From contig NC_080546.1 of NCBI RefSeq assembly GCF_028640845.1, forward strand, positions 20,181,020-20,245,019: a stretch of DNA of 64,000 bases, in the 5' to 3' direction. Origin of the DNA: Ahaetulla prasina (lineage: Eukaryota > Chordata > Lepidosauria > Squamata > Colubridae). The translations under genes were made by a program, and so were the position numbers. The notes beneath the pieces are model-generated. The model had not been told where the DNA came from, did no database searches, and saw nothing but the letters and a program-made list of their open reading frames with translations. This document shows, piece after piece, positions 34,230-46,012 of the stretch (its first letter is position 1; each line of letters starts with the position of its first letter).

Positions 34230-35030
34230 AAATAGTTACCCATGCAAAATGTCCCTGATGATTCAAGAGCACAACCAACAAAAGTTATGAAATGGATAAC
34301 ACTATCATACATCCATAAGACACTGTTATAACCCCAAGGCATCCCTGTATCTCATAAACCAGATAAAGCCATCCAAAACATCTTAATTACAGTAGACCCA
34401 GAAGGGAAAAAAACATACAATGAAAAAGAAAGTCAATTATAACATACATTGTGAGGATTGTAACAATCACCATATAGCACAGACGTACAGGAGGTTAACA
34501 GAATACATGTACACCAACTAGCAGTGAGAAATCACACTGGTCTCTAATCTCACTCTCCAATCTCACATCACATGGACAAACACAATCATAGTTTCAAGTG
34601 GGAACTCATCATTCTAGACAAACTAAATCCCAAAAAGCTAAGAAATTCCTGGAAGCTTGGCATTCAGACAAATCAGCCATCACTAGACACATAGAAACAA
34701 AACACATTTTCACACCATTTAAAAGAAACAATAGAAATCTAAGAAGGAAACAAAATGCTAGCACGCATTCTCTCCACCAGCCTACACCCAGATAATCAAG
34801 AATTAACATCAGATAAACGAGCAGAAAACAATACCTTAATCGAAGAACAATAAGCAGAAAATCATAACCCCCACCAACACTGGCAGGACAAGTTACTATA
34901 TACAGTATAAACCCTATACTAGCACTGATGAAGCAATTATGATTGTGTAATGAAATGCCAGCAAGCAAACAATCAAGTTTAGACAGCACCAAGAACTCCA
35001 TGGCTGTAGTCTTAACCAAATATGTTAAGC
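34230..35030 (+). pseudogene. Penelope-like element, GIY-YIG endonuclease region
   Basis: The degraded translation shows a Penelope C-terminus: HQLAVRNHTGL, HTDKHNH-like pieces, KKFLEAWHSDKSAITRHIE (34650-34710) and PFKRNNRNLR. GIY-YIG nucleases in these retroelements nick target DNA; the reverse transcriptase part is absent. Downstream, 34925-34959 has CTGATGA ... GAAA, the layout of the hammerhead cores known in Penelope-like elements. Many stops make it inactive. Confidence 0.8.
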
Positions 35031-36000
35031 ACGTCCCTTGATCACTATTATATTATTTCCACTAATGATACATTTGTGGGCTGACTTTCATAAGAGGTCA
35101 GATAAAGAATTGTAGGAGAAGGGCAGCCAGAATTGCTGTTAGGAGTTAAACATTTTATCAGCTTAGAGTTGTTACGTTGTCACAAAGTGTTCAAGTCCAA
35201 CACCCTTTGAATTTTGTCTGATGCCGATTTCGTATTGATCTTTAGTTGACTAGATTCTTGTGTATAAGCTGAGCGTTAAATCTTTGATCTGCAACTTAAT
35301 GTATCGTCTTGATTCTTTGTACCTGTCATGAATGGACTATTACATATCTGAAAAACCACTAAATTTTGTAAGCACCCCTCAATAATATGTAGCCCGATGG
35401 TTGTAGAGATGGTTGCAAAAGTAGGACTATCTCTTCCTCAAACCCTGAATATGCTGGGTAGTTATGGAAAAGTGTAATCGATTTTACAATTTGTTGAACT
35501 GAAATGTCTGAGTTTTCTAAGAACACTGTCTATACACAGAAGCATCATTTCAGTAAATTCCGTAGACTTTCAGGATGGGCACCTCTTGTTCATCATTAAA
35601 AGGATTTTGTTTTGTTGACAGCACTGGGTTGTCGCAGTTCTAAGATTCTGAACCCTTATGACTTTTCCAGTTGGGAGGATTAGTGTTAACATTAGGATTA
35701 TGATTAAAACTGATGAGAAGTGCAGATAAGAGCTTTTTGGAGACAACTAAGGATTCAGCATGAGCAATGAGATAGTCTTTAGGGACATTTTAAGGTGGTC
35801 TCATTATTGTGAGTGATATACTTATTCTTTCAGTCTGCAGTTTGAATGCTGTAGTTTTTAAATGATATTTTACTTTTTTTAATAATGACTGTCCGTATTT
35901 TTATAATGATTGTGTTTAAAATGATGGTTTTTACATTGTCATTTTACTTGATTGTTTTATACCACCTAGGATTATTACTGGTGAAATGGGCAGTATATAA
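35031..36000. other. Unassigned stretch
   Basis: No gene or dispersed repeat recognised. Confidence 0.5.
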
Positions 36001-36009
36001 ATTTGATAG

Positions 36010-36256
<247 letters not shown>

Positions 36257-37475
36257 ACAAATAATGAGTAGGAAATATGCTGAACAGTCCTCAACTATCA
36301 TTTAATCTAACTCCATGCTAATTGCTAATGTAGTAAATTCAAACAATTTAGAAATCTACAATATTGAATATTATTGTAACCAGCTGTTACCAGACTAAAC
36401 ATACATAATCCTTTTGACTTTTCCTATTAAAATTTGTTCCCCTGTTGCTCTGATCTTTGGCACTACCTAAGTTGTTTAACTGTTTATTTCTTAAGCTTGT
36501 TAAACTGCTGTGCTGGGCATTGGCTAGTTTTCCAATTGAGGGGGGGTACTTCTTTCTTTACTTTTGGATTACTTTGTTTTCAGCAGTAATACTTCGACTA
36601 CTTTTGGTATAGTATCGTATATACAGAAAGTATGGAAAAGTCATATTGGTAAACCTCAATAAAAGTATGTGTTTTTTTCCTGGTCTGTGAATAGATTGAC
36701 TTACCATGTTTTTATTCTGTTATTAGTGAATCTAACCTCACTAATGAGTTAATGAATAGGCCATTTGGCTGCAACAAAATCTATTTTTCTCAAGACTGAG
36801 AAATTGCATCCCAATCCAAATCTGAAGCTGGACATACAAGCTTTCCAGATATGAATCAGATCCTGCACCTTTTATTTTATTTTTTTTAAATGCTTCTTGC
36901 AAGTACCACTAAATCTGGAAATGGAAACTGTGAGACATTCTTTTCTATGAATGAGAAATGGTATTAATCCTTAATGCATTTCTCTTATGCAAACCATACA
37001 TATTTTTATATCTCTTTTTATAAGATATGGATTAAAACATATTATAGCACTTTTTTTTTACCGAAAGTAAATGTTCAGTTCCCCTGAATATTAAGTAAAA
37101 ATCTAGTAATTTATGCCATATTGATTAAATAGTTGGAAATTGTTAATTGAACTACCCATGTGTTCCTTGTAAAATCAGCATTGACCTTTTTTATGCTACT
37201 GTTTCCCATACTACTTAGACTTTATTCTTTCATGAACAGGACTAAATTGTATGTTAAGGTTTTATATATAGATTTAGCATAATTTGATTTATGAGGTAAT
37301 CGATTTAGAAGAATGTACTTGCTCTTTTCATAGATTGAAAAGTAAATAAACATGCATAGTAAAACCAATGTATATCACCTTTTATTTTACAATGAACATG
37401 TCAGTAGCATAACCCATATTGGTCCTCTATATTTGTGCCAGTGAAAATAAAAAAGAAAAAAGCTAACAATTGTGT
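36257..37475. other. Unassigned AT-rich stretch
   Basis: No gene or repeat recognised. Confidence 0.5.
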
Positions 37476-37718
37476 ATCATCATCATCATTATCATTTAAT
37501 GGCCCCATAATCCCTTGTGGGGTGGAGCAACTGAATGGAGGTAGCAGAATATTTACTGGCCAGATGCCCTTTCTGATGCCAATTCAGAAATTTGTTCAGT
37601 GGATATATTCTCTTGTGCCCAGAGAGAGGAATATCTGCCTCTACCTAGGATCGAACTCACAGCCTCCTGATTGTGAGGTGAGAACTCCCCCTCTAGGCCA
37701 TCGCACCACTCCATTTTA
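37476..37718 (-). mobile_element. Sauria-type SINE, antisense
   Basis: The reverse of the element at 12824. An ATCATCATC tail on the left, the conserved CCATAATCCCTTGTGGGG, and on the right the tRNA-like head with B box (minus strand GAGTTCGATCC, about 37660-37650). Confidence 0.85.
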
Positions 37719-38117
37719 CTGCTATAGATGCAAAGTTAGGAAATGATCAGCATAAAAAGAAAGACAACACAAATGCCCTGACATGGGATAGTCTGAGGTA
37801 ATTTGTTTAACTGCTCATTCTTGGATGCTTAATCTCCCTTCATTTTAAATTTGGCTTTTACCTGGACAGGCCTTCAAAGAAAAGGCATAGTGACTGTCCT
37901 CTCTCAGCACTTCGAATGGAACGGGGTGGCCAAGCTATTGTAGATAGCAATTAAAGGATATTTCATTGGGGGCCAAGTGAAAGGAGAGATTGAAGAAAAG
38001 GGTTGGTGGTGAATGGGAACAGTTGTGTTCTCCAATGACAGTCCACCTTTTTTTCCTCCCTAACGTTTGTTTCTTCCAATGAAGCAGGATACTGCGAAAG
38101 GGTAAGCATCTCGCCAT

Positions 38118-38355
38118 GAGTCATGGTGGCACAGTGGTTAGAGTGCAGTACTGCAGGCTACTTCTGCTGACTGCCGGCTGCCTGCAATTTGGCAGTTTAA
38201 ATCTCACCAGGCTCAAGGTTGACTCTGCCTTATCCTTCTGACATTGGTAAAATGAGGACCCAAATTGTTGGGGGCAATATGCTGACTCTGTAAACTGCTT
38301 AGGGAAGGCTGTAAAGCACTGTGAAGCGGTATATAAGTCTAAGTGCTAGTGCTAT
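38118..38355 (+). mobile_element. tRNA-derived SINE with an L2-like 3' hairpin
   Basis: The best-preserved copy: head TGGTGGCACAGTGGTTAGAG, body GGTAAAATGAGGACCC, end GTAAACTGCTTAGGGAAG ... GAAGCGGTATATAAGTC. Possible target duplication ATCTCGCCATG / ATCTCTCCGTG (9 of 11). Confidence 0.85.
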
Positions 38356-38356
38356 C

Positions 38357-39100
38357 TCTCCGTGGTGAAATGAGTCACAAAAAAGCACGCACATACTCCA
38401 AGAGACGTGGGTTGCCCATCATGATCTATAACATCAAGCACAAAGAACCAGAATGACATAATGAGCTGATCAAAGTTACTTTATCGTTGCATGCTTATGT
38501 ACAAGAATGTTGCCAGATGGAGTGCATTCTCTTGGGAATAGTCAGATAAAGGTTACAGGGATTCTGGGGAAGGTAAGATAATGTTCTGCTTCCTGCTGTG
38601 CAAGGACTCTAAGCTGTGTCCCCCCCCCCCCGACTCTAGCTGGAGATTCCACCACAATATGTAAATCTATTAGTTGTGTTTTCAAGTCTCAAAGTAGTCC
38701 ATACTGGGTGGAGTTTCCTGGAAATTAAGAGAGGAAATAATGCTACATCTAGAAGTGCTACAGCGGCATACCCAATAGCTTCTGATGCTATATTTCATTT
38801 CATGTAGCCAGAGGCGGTTGAATAACAACACCATTTTCTTTGTTGCAAATGTCCTTCTTCTTGTAAATTGCTGCTCGAGAAGCAGACAGGAGACAGCAAC
38901 AGCTTGGGTGTGCATTAATAAGAACGGAGTTGGCCACCTGAAATGCAGATGCATTTTAATCACAGCTTTCATCAAGGGTGTCAGCCAGGTAATTTAATGT
39001 GTTTATTTGTGATACACTTCTCACTGGAGAAGCTTGAGGAATTTGATCCTGTGAAATTCCAGGGTATACTGATGTAAACTGTGTTTCCTAGATAAATGTG
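38357..39100. other. Unassigned stretch
   Basis: A C-run near 38620. No gene or dispersed repeat recognised. Confidence 0.45.
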
Positions 39101-39107
39101 GCAATGG

Positions 39108-39755
39108 AAAGTTGGCTTACTCACTAGTTTTTACAGTTCCTGAATGACCTGACAGATTAAAAAATAAATAAATAATTGTCTTTTGAAACAAAATATACCT
39201 CACAGTGTATATTTATTTTTTAGAGAAATATGCCTGAAAAAGGAGCATATAATTACGTAGAGGTAAAGGTTCCCCATGCACGTATGTGCTACTCGTTCCT
39301 GTTCTCTAGGGGACAGTGTTGACCTCCGTTTCAAAGCCGAAGAGCCAGCGCTTTCCGAAGATGTCTCCGTGGTCATGTGGCTGGCATGACTAAATACCAA
39401 AGGCGCACGGAATGCTGTTACCTTCCCACCAAAGTTGGTCCCTATTTTTCTACTTGTAATTTTTTATATGCTTTCGAACTGCTAGGTTGGCAGAAGTTGG
39501 GACAAGTAACGGGAGCTCACCCCGTAACGCGGCACTAGGGATTCAAACCAGTGAATTGCCAACCTTTTGACTGACAAGCTCAGTGTCTTAGCCACCGTGT
39601 CTCTAGTGATTAAGTTAGCTTATTCACTAACTTTTCCACTTCCTGAATGATGTGACACATTTAAAAAAAAGTCTTTTGAAACAAAATATACTTCACTGTG
39701 TATATTTATTTTTTACAGAAATATGCCTGAAAAAGAGCATATAATTGCATATGTT
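39108..39755. repeat. About 150-bp direct repeats flanking an antisense SINE
   Basis: 39108-39256 and 39612-39755 are copies of each other (AAGTTGGCTTACTCACTAG / AAGTTAGCTTATTCACTAAC through GAGCATATAATTAC / GAGCATATAATTGC). The SINE lies exactly between them. Confidence 0.85.
39258..39605 (-). mobile_element. tRNA-derived SINE, antisense
   Basis: The same family as 23745-24078. It starts on the plus strand with GAGGTAAAGGTTCCCC (tail side) and ends with the tRNA-like head (CTTAGCCACCGTGTCTCTAG). The B box is mutated (minus-strand GGTTTGAATCC). Confidence 0.85.
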
Positions 39756-40189
39756 TAAATAGTTTCATGCAGATTTATAGGAAAAGTGGATTTAAGCAAA
39801 GTGAACCTTAAATGTAGGCAAAATTAATAGGAGGAAGAATGTGACTGGCCCATTGACCTATTTTTTTATCTTTACAGTATTACTATATTAATTGTAATAC
39901 CCTGGATTAAATTTGCTTGGGATTTATGTAATGTCATTCCTTAGGTATAGGAAATAAAGAAAAAAAGATTTGCTGACCCTCTTGACTAGTTTTGGATAAT
40001 TCCCTAGATTGTCTTACACAATCAGACTATGAGGGAAGCCATCTTTCTTCTCTATTATTTGCTCCTAAACTTTCTAATTTGCTTAATGACAATAACAAAA
40101 AAGTGGCAAAATTTTGAAATCATGTCATGTCTTAATGAGCATATCAATAATGAATTTTCCTTCCCACTTGTGGTTGCAAGACAAGAATT

Positions 40190-40667
40190 TGTTGTTGTTG
40201 TTGTTAGTTGCGAAGTCATATCTGAACCATCGCGACCCCATGGACAACGTTCCTCCAGGCCTTCCTGTCCTCTACCATCCTCTGGAGTCCATTTAAACTC
40301 ATGCCTACTGCTTCAGTGACTCCATCCAGCCACCTCGTTCTCTGTCGTCCCCTTCTTCTTTTGCCCTCAATCTTTCCCAGGATTAGGCTCTTCTCCAGTG
40401 AGTCCTTCCTTCTCATTAGGTGGCCAAAGTATTTGAGTTTCATCTTCAGGATCTGGCCTTCTAAAGAGCAGTCAGGGTTGATCTCCTCTAGGACTGACTT
40501 GTTTGTTCGCCTTGCAGTCCAAGGGACTCACAGGTTCTTCTCCAGCACCAGAGTTCAAAGGCCTCAGTTCTTTGGCGCTCAGCCTTTCTTATGGTCCAAC
40601 TTCCACAGCCATATATTGGAAAACCATAGCCTTGACTATATGCACTTTTGTTGGCAGGGTGACAATT
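40190..40667 (-). pseudogene. BovB LINE, 5'-truncated, with perfect 13-bp TSD
   Basis: The minus strand encodes FELWCWRRTCESLGLQGEQT and, after a frameshift, LKYFGHLMRRKDSLEKSLIL, GKRRRGRQRTRWLDGVTEAV and DRKAWRNVVHGVA, the BovB C-terminus. The tail is AAC triplets (plus-strand TTG at 40191-40205). The target duplication CAAGACAAGAATT is perfect at 40177-40189 and 40668-40680. A different subfamily from 21385 and 29474. Confidence 0.92.
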
Positions 40668-40680
40668 CAAGACAAGAATT

Positions 40681-41547
40681 ACCTGTATAATTAGAATTTA
40701 CCTAAAGCATTTTGATGCAAAGCTGAACCACAGCCAAAACAAGTAAACAACAGACATCTGACAACTAATATTAATGATGCAGACTTATTTAGTTACCATT
40801 GGTTCTAAGCTTAGGATAAGAAAAGTATTATTTGTCCATTTTAAATAAAGAATAGGAGCCTTCTCGTGCACTTTCTTCATGAAAGGCAAAACAGTTGAAA
40901 ATGTTTCCTATTGCATTAAAAAGAAGGAGCAAAAGAGAGGGAAATGTTAGCTTTTTTGGGATTGCAAAAACATAGATCCAGTTAAAAGTAATTATACACA
41001 AAAGTAGAAAAAGATGGAGAGACGAAAGGAAACCAAGAATTGTGATAGGAAAATCCTTCTTAGATAAAGCTACCTTTAAAAGGCAGCTGTATTTGGAACA
41101 GCTTGCATGCTGCAATGATATCTTTAACACTATCAAACAACAACATCTGCCTATCCCAGATGCTTAGATAGGAGGACTCAATAGGTGGATAAAAATACCA
41201 AATCAAGTCTAAACATCTGGCTGACTGTGCAACGAACTGTGCAATGAACCCTAATTTATTAATCTTGCGTGCGACTCCCAATGACTTTGACTGGCTCGAA
41301 AGAATCAAACAAAGAAATTGCAATAAAACCAATTAAAGATGAGAAATGGCAAGCATGACAGACCAGATTGATGAAAACGATTAAAAGAATTTTTTAAAAA
41401 TCAGTGTACGGCAATAATATGGTAAAATGATTCTGTACATAGCTGTTACGCTTCTTAACATATTGAGTTTAATATGTGTTAGGTTACCCGAATTATTTTA
41501 CAGGCTTCTCTTTCACAGAAGAATTGCAAGAAAATAAATTGCCACTT
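40681..41547. other. Unassigned stretch
   Basis: Some text near 40960-41340 is weakly LINE-like (possibly L1 ORF2 upstream sequence), but I cannot support it. Confidence 0.35.
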
Positions 41548-41562
41548 AAGAAATACAGCAAG

Positions 41563-42164
41563 ATGTAACTGTGATGATGCTACATATTTTCATGTATGGT
41601 GGACTTGTAAGAAAATTAAGTCTTTCTGGATAAGAATTTGGTGGATTATGCAGAATGTTTTGAAGAAGAAGATAAAGTTCCTGCCATAATTTTTCCTTTT
41701 GGGAATAATAACGGACTGTACAGTGATTGAGACTAAATTGATTTTGAACTTAATAACAGCAGCAAGATTGCTGATTGGACAATATTGGAAGAAAAAAGAA
41801 TTACCTACAATAGAAGAATGGATATTGAAAGTTTCCAATTTGGCTGAGATGGCTAAAATCTCAGCCTTCTTGAAAGACAAATATTTAAACGAATAGAAGA
41901 ACTGGATTGAATATATTCAAAATAGATATCAGATTAAGAGATATCAGATTGCCTTTGAATGAAGGATGTCGTTTTTGATTTTAATGGAGGAAGTCAGGTT
42001 ATGCGAAAGAGAAGGATTATAATGGTGTTAGATTCCAAAAATTTAATGTACGAATGTTTGTTTATTGAACTATACCTTGTGTTTGCTCCGGGAAGTCGGG
42101 GGAGGGAGGGAGGAGTGGGGGGAAATTTATTTGTTTTTGTAAAACTTTTTCAATTAAAAAAAGA
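41563..42164 (+). pseudogene. L1 LINE 3' end with 15-bp TSD
   Basis: Decayed translation of the L1 ORF2 C-terminus: TYFHVWWTCKKIK-like, then in frame LITAARLLIGQYWKKKELPT, IEEWILKVSNLAEMAKISAF and a stop at about 41896. A 3' UTR with a G-rich tract (GGGGGAGGGAGGGAGG, 42100-42115) and an A-rich tail follow. Flanking direct repeats AAGAAATACAGCAAG (41548-41562) and AAGAAACACAGCAAG (42165-42179) agree at 14 of 15 bases. Confidence 0.88.
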
Positions 42165-42397
42165 AAGAAACACAGCAAGGACAATAAAGTACACTTTAAC
42201 ACTGCATCATTGAGTAAAATGTGTCACAATCCACCAATGCAGGCAAAAATTATAGAATATTTGGATTGTCATAATTTTGGGACCCAGATATAAGCTGGAT
42301 TTAAAAGAAGGAACTTGCAGGACCAAGAGAAATAACATTGGGGCATGCCTGAGACAGTCCAGGCCTATACACAAACTATAATATTTCATCCCCAGGA

Positions 42398-42795
42398 CAG
42401 TGGTGAAGTCTGAACCAGTTTAGTACTGGTTCGCTGACTGTGCATGCGCACCAAACACGTGCTGTGTGCGCACATGCGCAGTGCACACCACGCACCAAAT
42501 GTGAGGTGCGCGCACACAGTGCACACCAAAAGAAGGCATGGGGTAAGTAGAACAGCGCATCGGGGTGGTGGTGTTTGATCAGCTGTGGCATGTGATTTTT
42601 TTTTTTTACTTTTAAAAGCATTTCTTTACCACCTATTCCTACCATTCAGGCAGAAAAAGTGAGCGAGTGGGCAAGCGGGCGATTGGGTGGGCATGGGGGG
42701 GGGGCAGGGATGTTTGCTACCAGTTCTCTGAACCACCCGCCGCCATCGCTATCGGATCAACCGATCTGGTCCGAACCGGGAGCATTTCACCCCTG
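42398..42795. mobile_element. Non-autonomous hAT element, 8-bp TSD CCCCAGGA
   Basis: It starts CAGTGGTGAAGTCTGAACC and ends GGGAGCATTTCACCCCTG. The perfect duplication CCCCAGGA lies at 42390-42397 and 42796-42803. It shares its right half (ACCCGCCGCCATCGCTA) with 58102-58492. Confidence 0.92.
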
Positions 42796-42973
42796 CCCCA
42801 GGAGGATTAATTAAAAAAAAAAAAAGAACCCAATTCTGAGTATCTTTACAGATTTCCATTTTATAGACTGGCACAACAAGCCTTTGAAAGAAATGAAATA
42901 CTAGATACTAAGCCAAAAGTCTGTGTCTTTAAGACTTTCTACGTTTCAGGAAATGATTGATTTCCAAGATATG

Positions 42974-43072
42974 CAGCCGGGGTAGCCAACCTTAGTAACT
43001 TTAAGACCTGTGGATTTCAATTCTGGGAGTTGAAATCCACAAGTCTTAAAATTCCCAAAGGTCATCCCAAAA
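42974..43072. mobile_element. Foldback MITE-like element
   Basis: Related to 28831 and 55379 (GGGGTAGCCAACCTTAG at the left). The centre is a near-perfect hairpin: TAAGACCTGTGGATTTCAA pairs with TTGAAATCCACAAGTCTTA around a short loop at about 43022-43030. No flanking duplication found. Confidence 0.65.
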
Positions 43073-43810
43073 AGCTCTGATCCGATATTTGTCAGACAAT
43101 GTTACCCTGGATCTGTCCATGGTGCTATTGTATGCCTGCTTAGAGCCAAAGCTGGATAAGGAAAAAAGGTCCTAGCAATAGATATTGTGTTTGACCTACT
43201 GCTTTGAGTTCCTTTGAGTTTCTTTCCTGGAGGGATTTAAATAAACACAGACAGATGGCTATTTGTCAAGATGATGTAATTGTCTTGTGCATTGCAGATT
43301 TGACTTTGATCAGTCATTAAAGCCTCTGAGATCTCTTTCAGCACTGGGACTGAGTTTCCCTATCAAGCTAGGCTAAAGCCAAATGGTTTGATGCAGTCTG
43401 TGAAGTCCCTGCTATGATTTAACTTGAATGATGTTCACTGTGAAATGTTTAGAGGAATGAACACACTTATGGGTCAGTTGTCATTAAAATTCCAGGATCT
43501 CAGTATTCTAAACATACATACCATTTGGGCTTCCTTTTATTTGTGTATTGTTTCCTATAGGCAAAAATATTCATTATTGAACCCATGCTCAATAACTAAT
43601 GAGCAATTAGAAATAGAATCTATCCTTTGGATTACTGACTCTGAGTGAAGATCTTATTTGGCAACAATATTCTCTGCTTTCTGCAAAAAGACATGTGCTC
43701 ATTTATAATAAATATTGGCATCCATAAGAAAGGGTATGGCATGAAACATTTCAACTCCCGGCATAAGAATAATTTGGACAATGTGGGAAAGAATTATATG
43801 TGTATGTGTG
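43073..43810. other. Unassigned stretch
   Basis: No gene or dispersed repeat recognised. Confidence 0.45.
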
Positions 43811-44157
<347 letters not shown>

Positions 44158-44463
44158 AAACAGTGGGTTTTATTGGAAACAGATGGATATATTCATCTAA
44201 ATGACTAATTTCTAAATCATTTGTTTACCAACTAGCAACCACGGAAGATTCAGTGGAAAATCACACTTAGACAACATATAAAAATGCAAGAATAAATAGC
44301 TAGAATTCCAGTACCATCAACATATTGTTAGCTTCAAAGGCAGTTATTAGGAATTGCTCTTGTAATCTAAAACTTACGTGTATATTTTTCTAAAACAGGA
44401 GTCTTTCAAGTATAGGCTGCCCTCACTGACTAATACACTGAATTCATTTTGATAGCTGAATTA

Positions 44464-44716
44464 TCTCAAAGGTGCTTTTTCAAAAGGTATCTGGACTGCT
44501 GTGGGTTTTTTTTCTTGAGGAAGAAGAAGATGTTTCGCTTCTCATCCAAGAAGCTTCATCAGTTCTGGCAGAATGGTGGGGGCGATGGCAGGATTAGTTC
44601 TGAACTGAAGTGAAATGTCTAATTCTTCTTCCTCAAGGAAAAAACAGTTGAGCTGGCTTTTGAAAAAGCACCTTGGAGACAACTGTGACCTGGATGACTG
44701 AGAATCTCCACAAAGA
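44464..44716. mobile_element. Foldback element with hammerhead-like core and 13-bp TSD
   Basis: A 253-bp element flanked by the perfect direct repeat GATAGCTGAATTA (44451-44463 and 44717-44729). Its ends are inverted (AAAGGTGCTTTTTCAAAAGG near the left, CTTTTGAAAAAGCACCTT near the right). On the minus strand, 44562-44529 reads CTGATGA, a 6-bp stem GCTTCT/AGAAGC around TGGATG, GAAA, then C and ATC, matching hammerhead core elements. The other arm (plus strand, about 44607-44620) has a collapsed version, CTGAAG-TGAAATGTC. A long target duplication argues for retroposition rather than cut-and-paste. It is probably Penelope-derived (inference). Confidence 0.7.
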
Positions 44717-44761
44717 GATAGCTGAATTAGTTCAGACTAAGGCTATCATTTTGGATTAAGA

Positions 44762-44932
44762 AAGAGAAGGGAAGGGAAGGGAAGGGAAGGGAGGGGAGGG
44801 GAGGGAAGAGAAGGGAAGGAAAGGAAAGGAAAGGAAAGGAAAGGAAAGGAAAGGAAAGGAAAGGAAAGGAAAGGAAAGGAAAGGAAAGGAAAGGAAAGGA
44901 AAGGAAAGGAAAGGAAAGGAAAGGAAAGGAAA
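44762..44932. repeat. AAAGG/GGGAA pentanucleotide microsatellite
   Basis: About 34 pentamers, GGGAA-type at the left and AAAGG at the right. It abuts the antisense LINE 3' end at 44933, so it is likely an expanded LINE tail. The LSFPFLSFPF frames are artefacts. Confidence 0.95.
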
Positions 44933-45200
44933 AAGAAAATAATTTTATTGGCCAAGTGTGATTGAACACACAAGGAATTTGTCTTGGTGCATATGCTCTC
45001 AGTGTACATAAAATAAAAGATATGTTCATCAAGAATCATAAGGTACAACACTTAATGATAGTCATAGGGTGCAAATAAGCAATCAAATCATATTAGGAAA
45101 CAGTCAATATTAATTGTAAGGATACAAGCAACAAAGTTAAAGAGCCTTAATATTTGTGTTGACTCAGTTCCAGTACATATTTGACACAGGAATATAAGAA
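44933..45200 (-). mobile_element. L3/CR1-like LINE 3' end, antisense
   Basis: The reverse complement of the 4618-4713 end (TTTTATTGGCCAAGTGTGAT, then GTGCATATGCTCTCAGTGTA), extending further into the 3' UTR. Confidence 0.7.
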
Positions 45201-45794
45201 CCCGGAGCTCCAACTTAGTAATAACAATAACAATAAATATCCTGCTGATTGTGTGGTGAACCACAAAATAATTAATTTACCATGTCTTTTTATACATAAC
45301 TTGAGATGATTCTATCAGTGAGTACAGATAGTTTTCACTGAACAATGCAATTGGAACTGGAATTTCCATCAGTAATTAATGTGGTAAAACATGACATTAC
45401 ATCACTGTGCTGGTTAGCAATGGAAATTCGGGCACTTTTGGTTGACACGATTAAACAAATCTTGCAATGTCACCAAGTACAAAACACTGTAAATCAAATT
45501 AAACTTATAGCCATTTCAAGAAGGAAAAAACCCCCAGATTTTCAATATTGGTTGGCAATAGAAAGTTCTTAGGAGTAGAAAAATTCTGTTTGAAGAACTG
45601 AAACTGTCAGACTACATTCTGAAATGGTACACACCAAACAGTATGTACAAGTTAGCTTCTTAGAAAGATATTTAATTCATGCTTTAAGTATGAATGAACT
45701 TTAAGAGTGGATACTTATTATTACATATTCCTTTGACGGTAATCAAATTTTTTTTAAAGAAATCAACTTTTTGAAAATGTACATGTGTATGTGT
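45201..45794. other. Unassigned stretch
   Basis: A 75-codon open frame at 45345-45572 has no recognisable motif. Nothing else seen. Confidence 0.4.
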
Positions 45795-46012
45795 TCTGAC
45801 CCAGCCTCAGCAGAAGCAAGAAACAAACTCCTTGTCACGAAAAACCCCTCTTTGTTTACCTCTTGTGAATTAATTGCATTCACCCACCGAAAAGTCCAGG
45901 CAAGAGTTCTTCAAGGAGTTAACTGCAGTAACAGACCTTATCAGCTCCTTGCGATAATTGCAAAGCCTTGAGCTCCCAGTTAAAAAAACTGCAAATTAAG
46001 TTCTGGCAAGCA
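45795..46012 (-). mobile_element. Possible LTR fragment, antisense
   Basis: The minus strand ends GAGGCTGGGTCAGAACA, a CA-ending U5-like terminus, with the rest cut by the CR1 tail at 46013. Weak evidence; no TATA box or polyadenylation signal identified. Confidence 0.3.

Noticed and set aside
33851..34342. 163-codon minus-strand frame
   Set aside because: Crosses the hAT element boundary and its GC-rich interior; no domain.
44727..45051. LSFPFLSFPF frames of about 100 codons
   Set aside because: AAAGG pentamer array on the minus strand; not a membrane protein.
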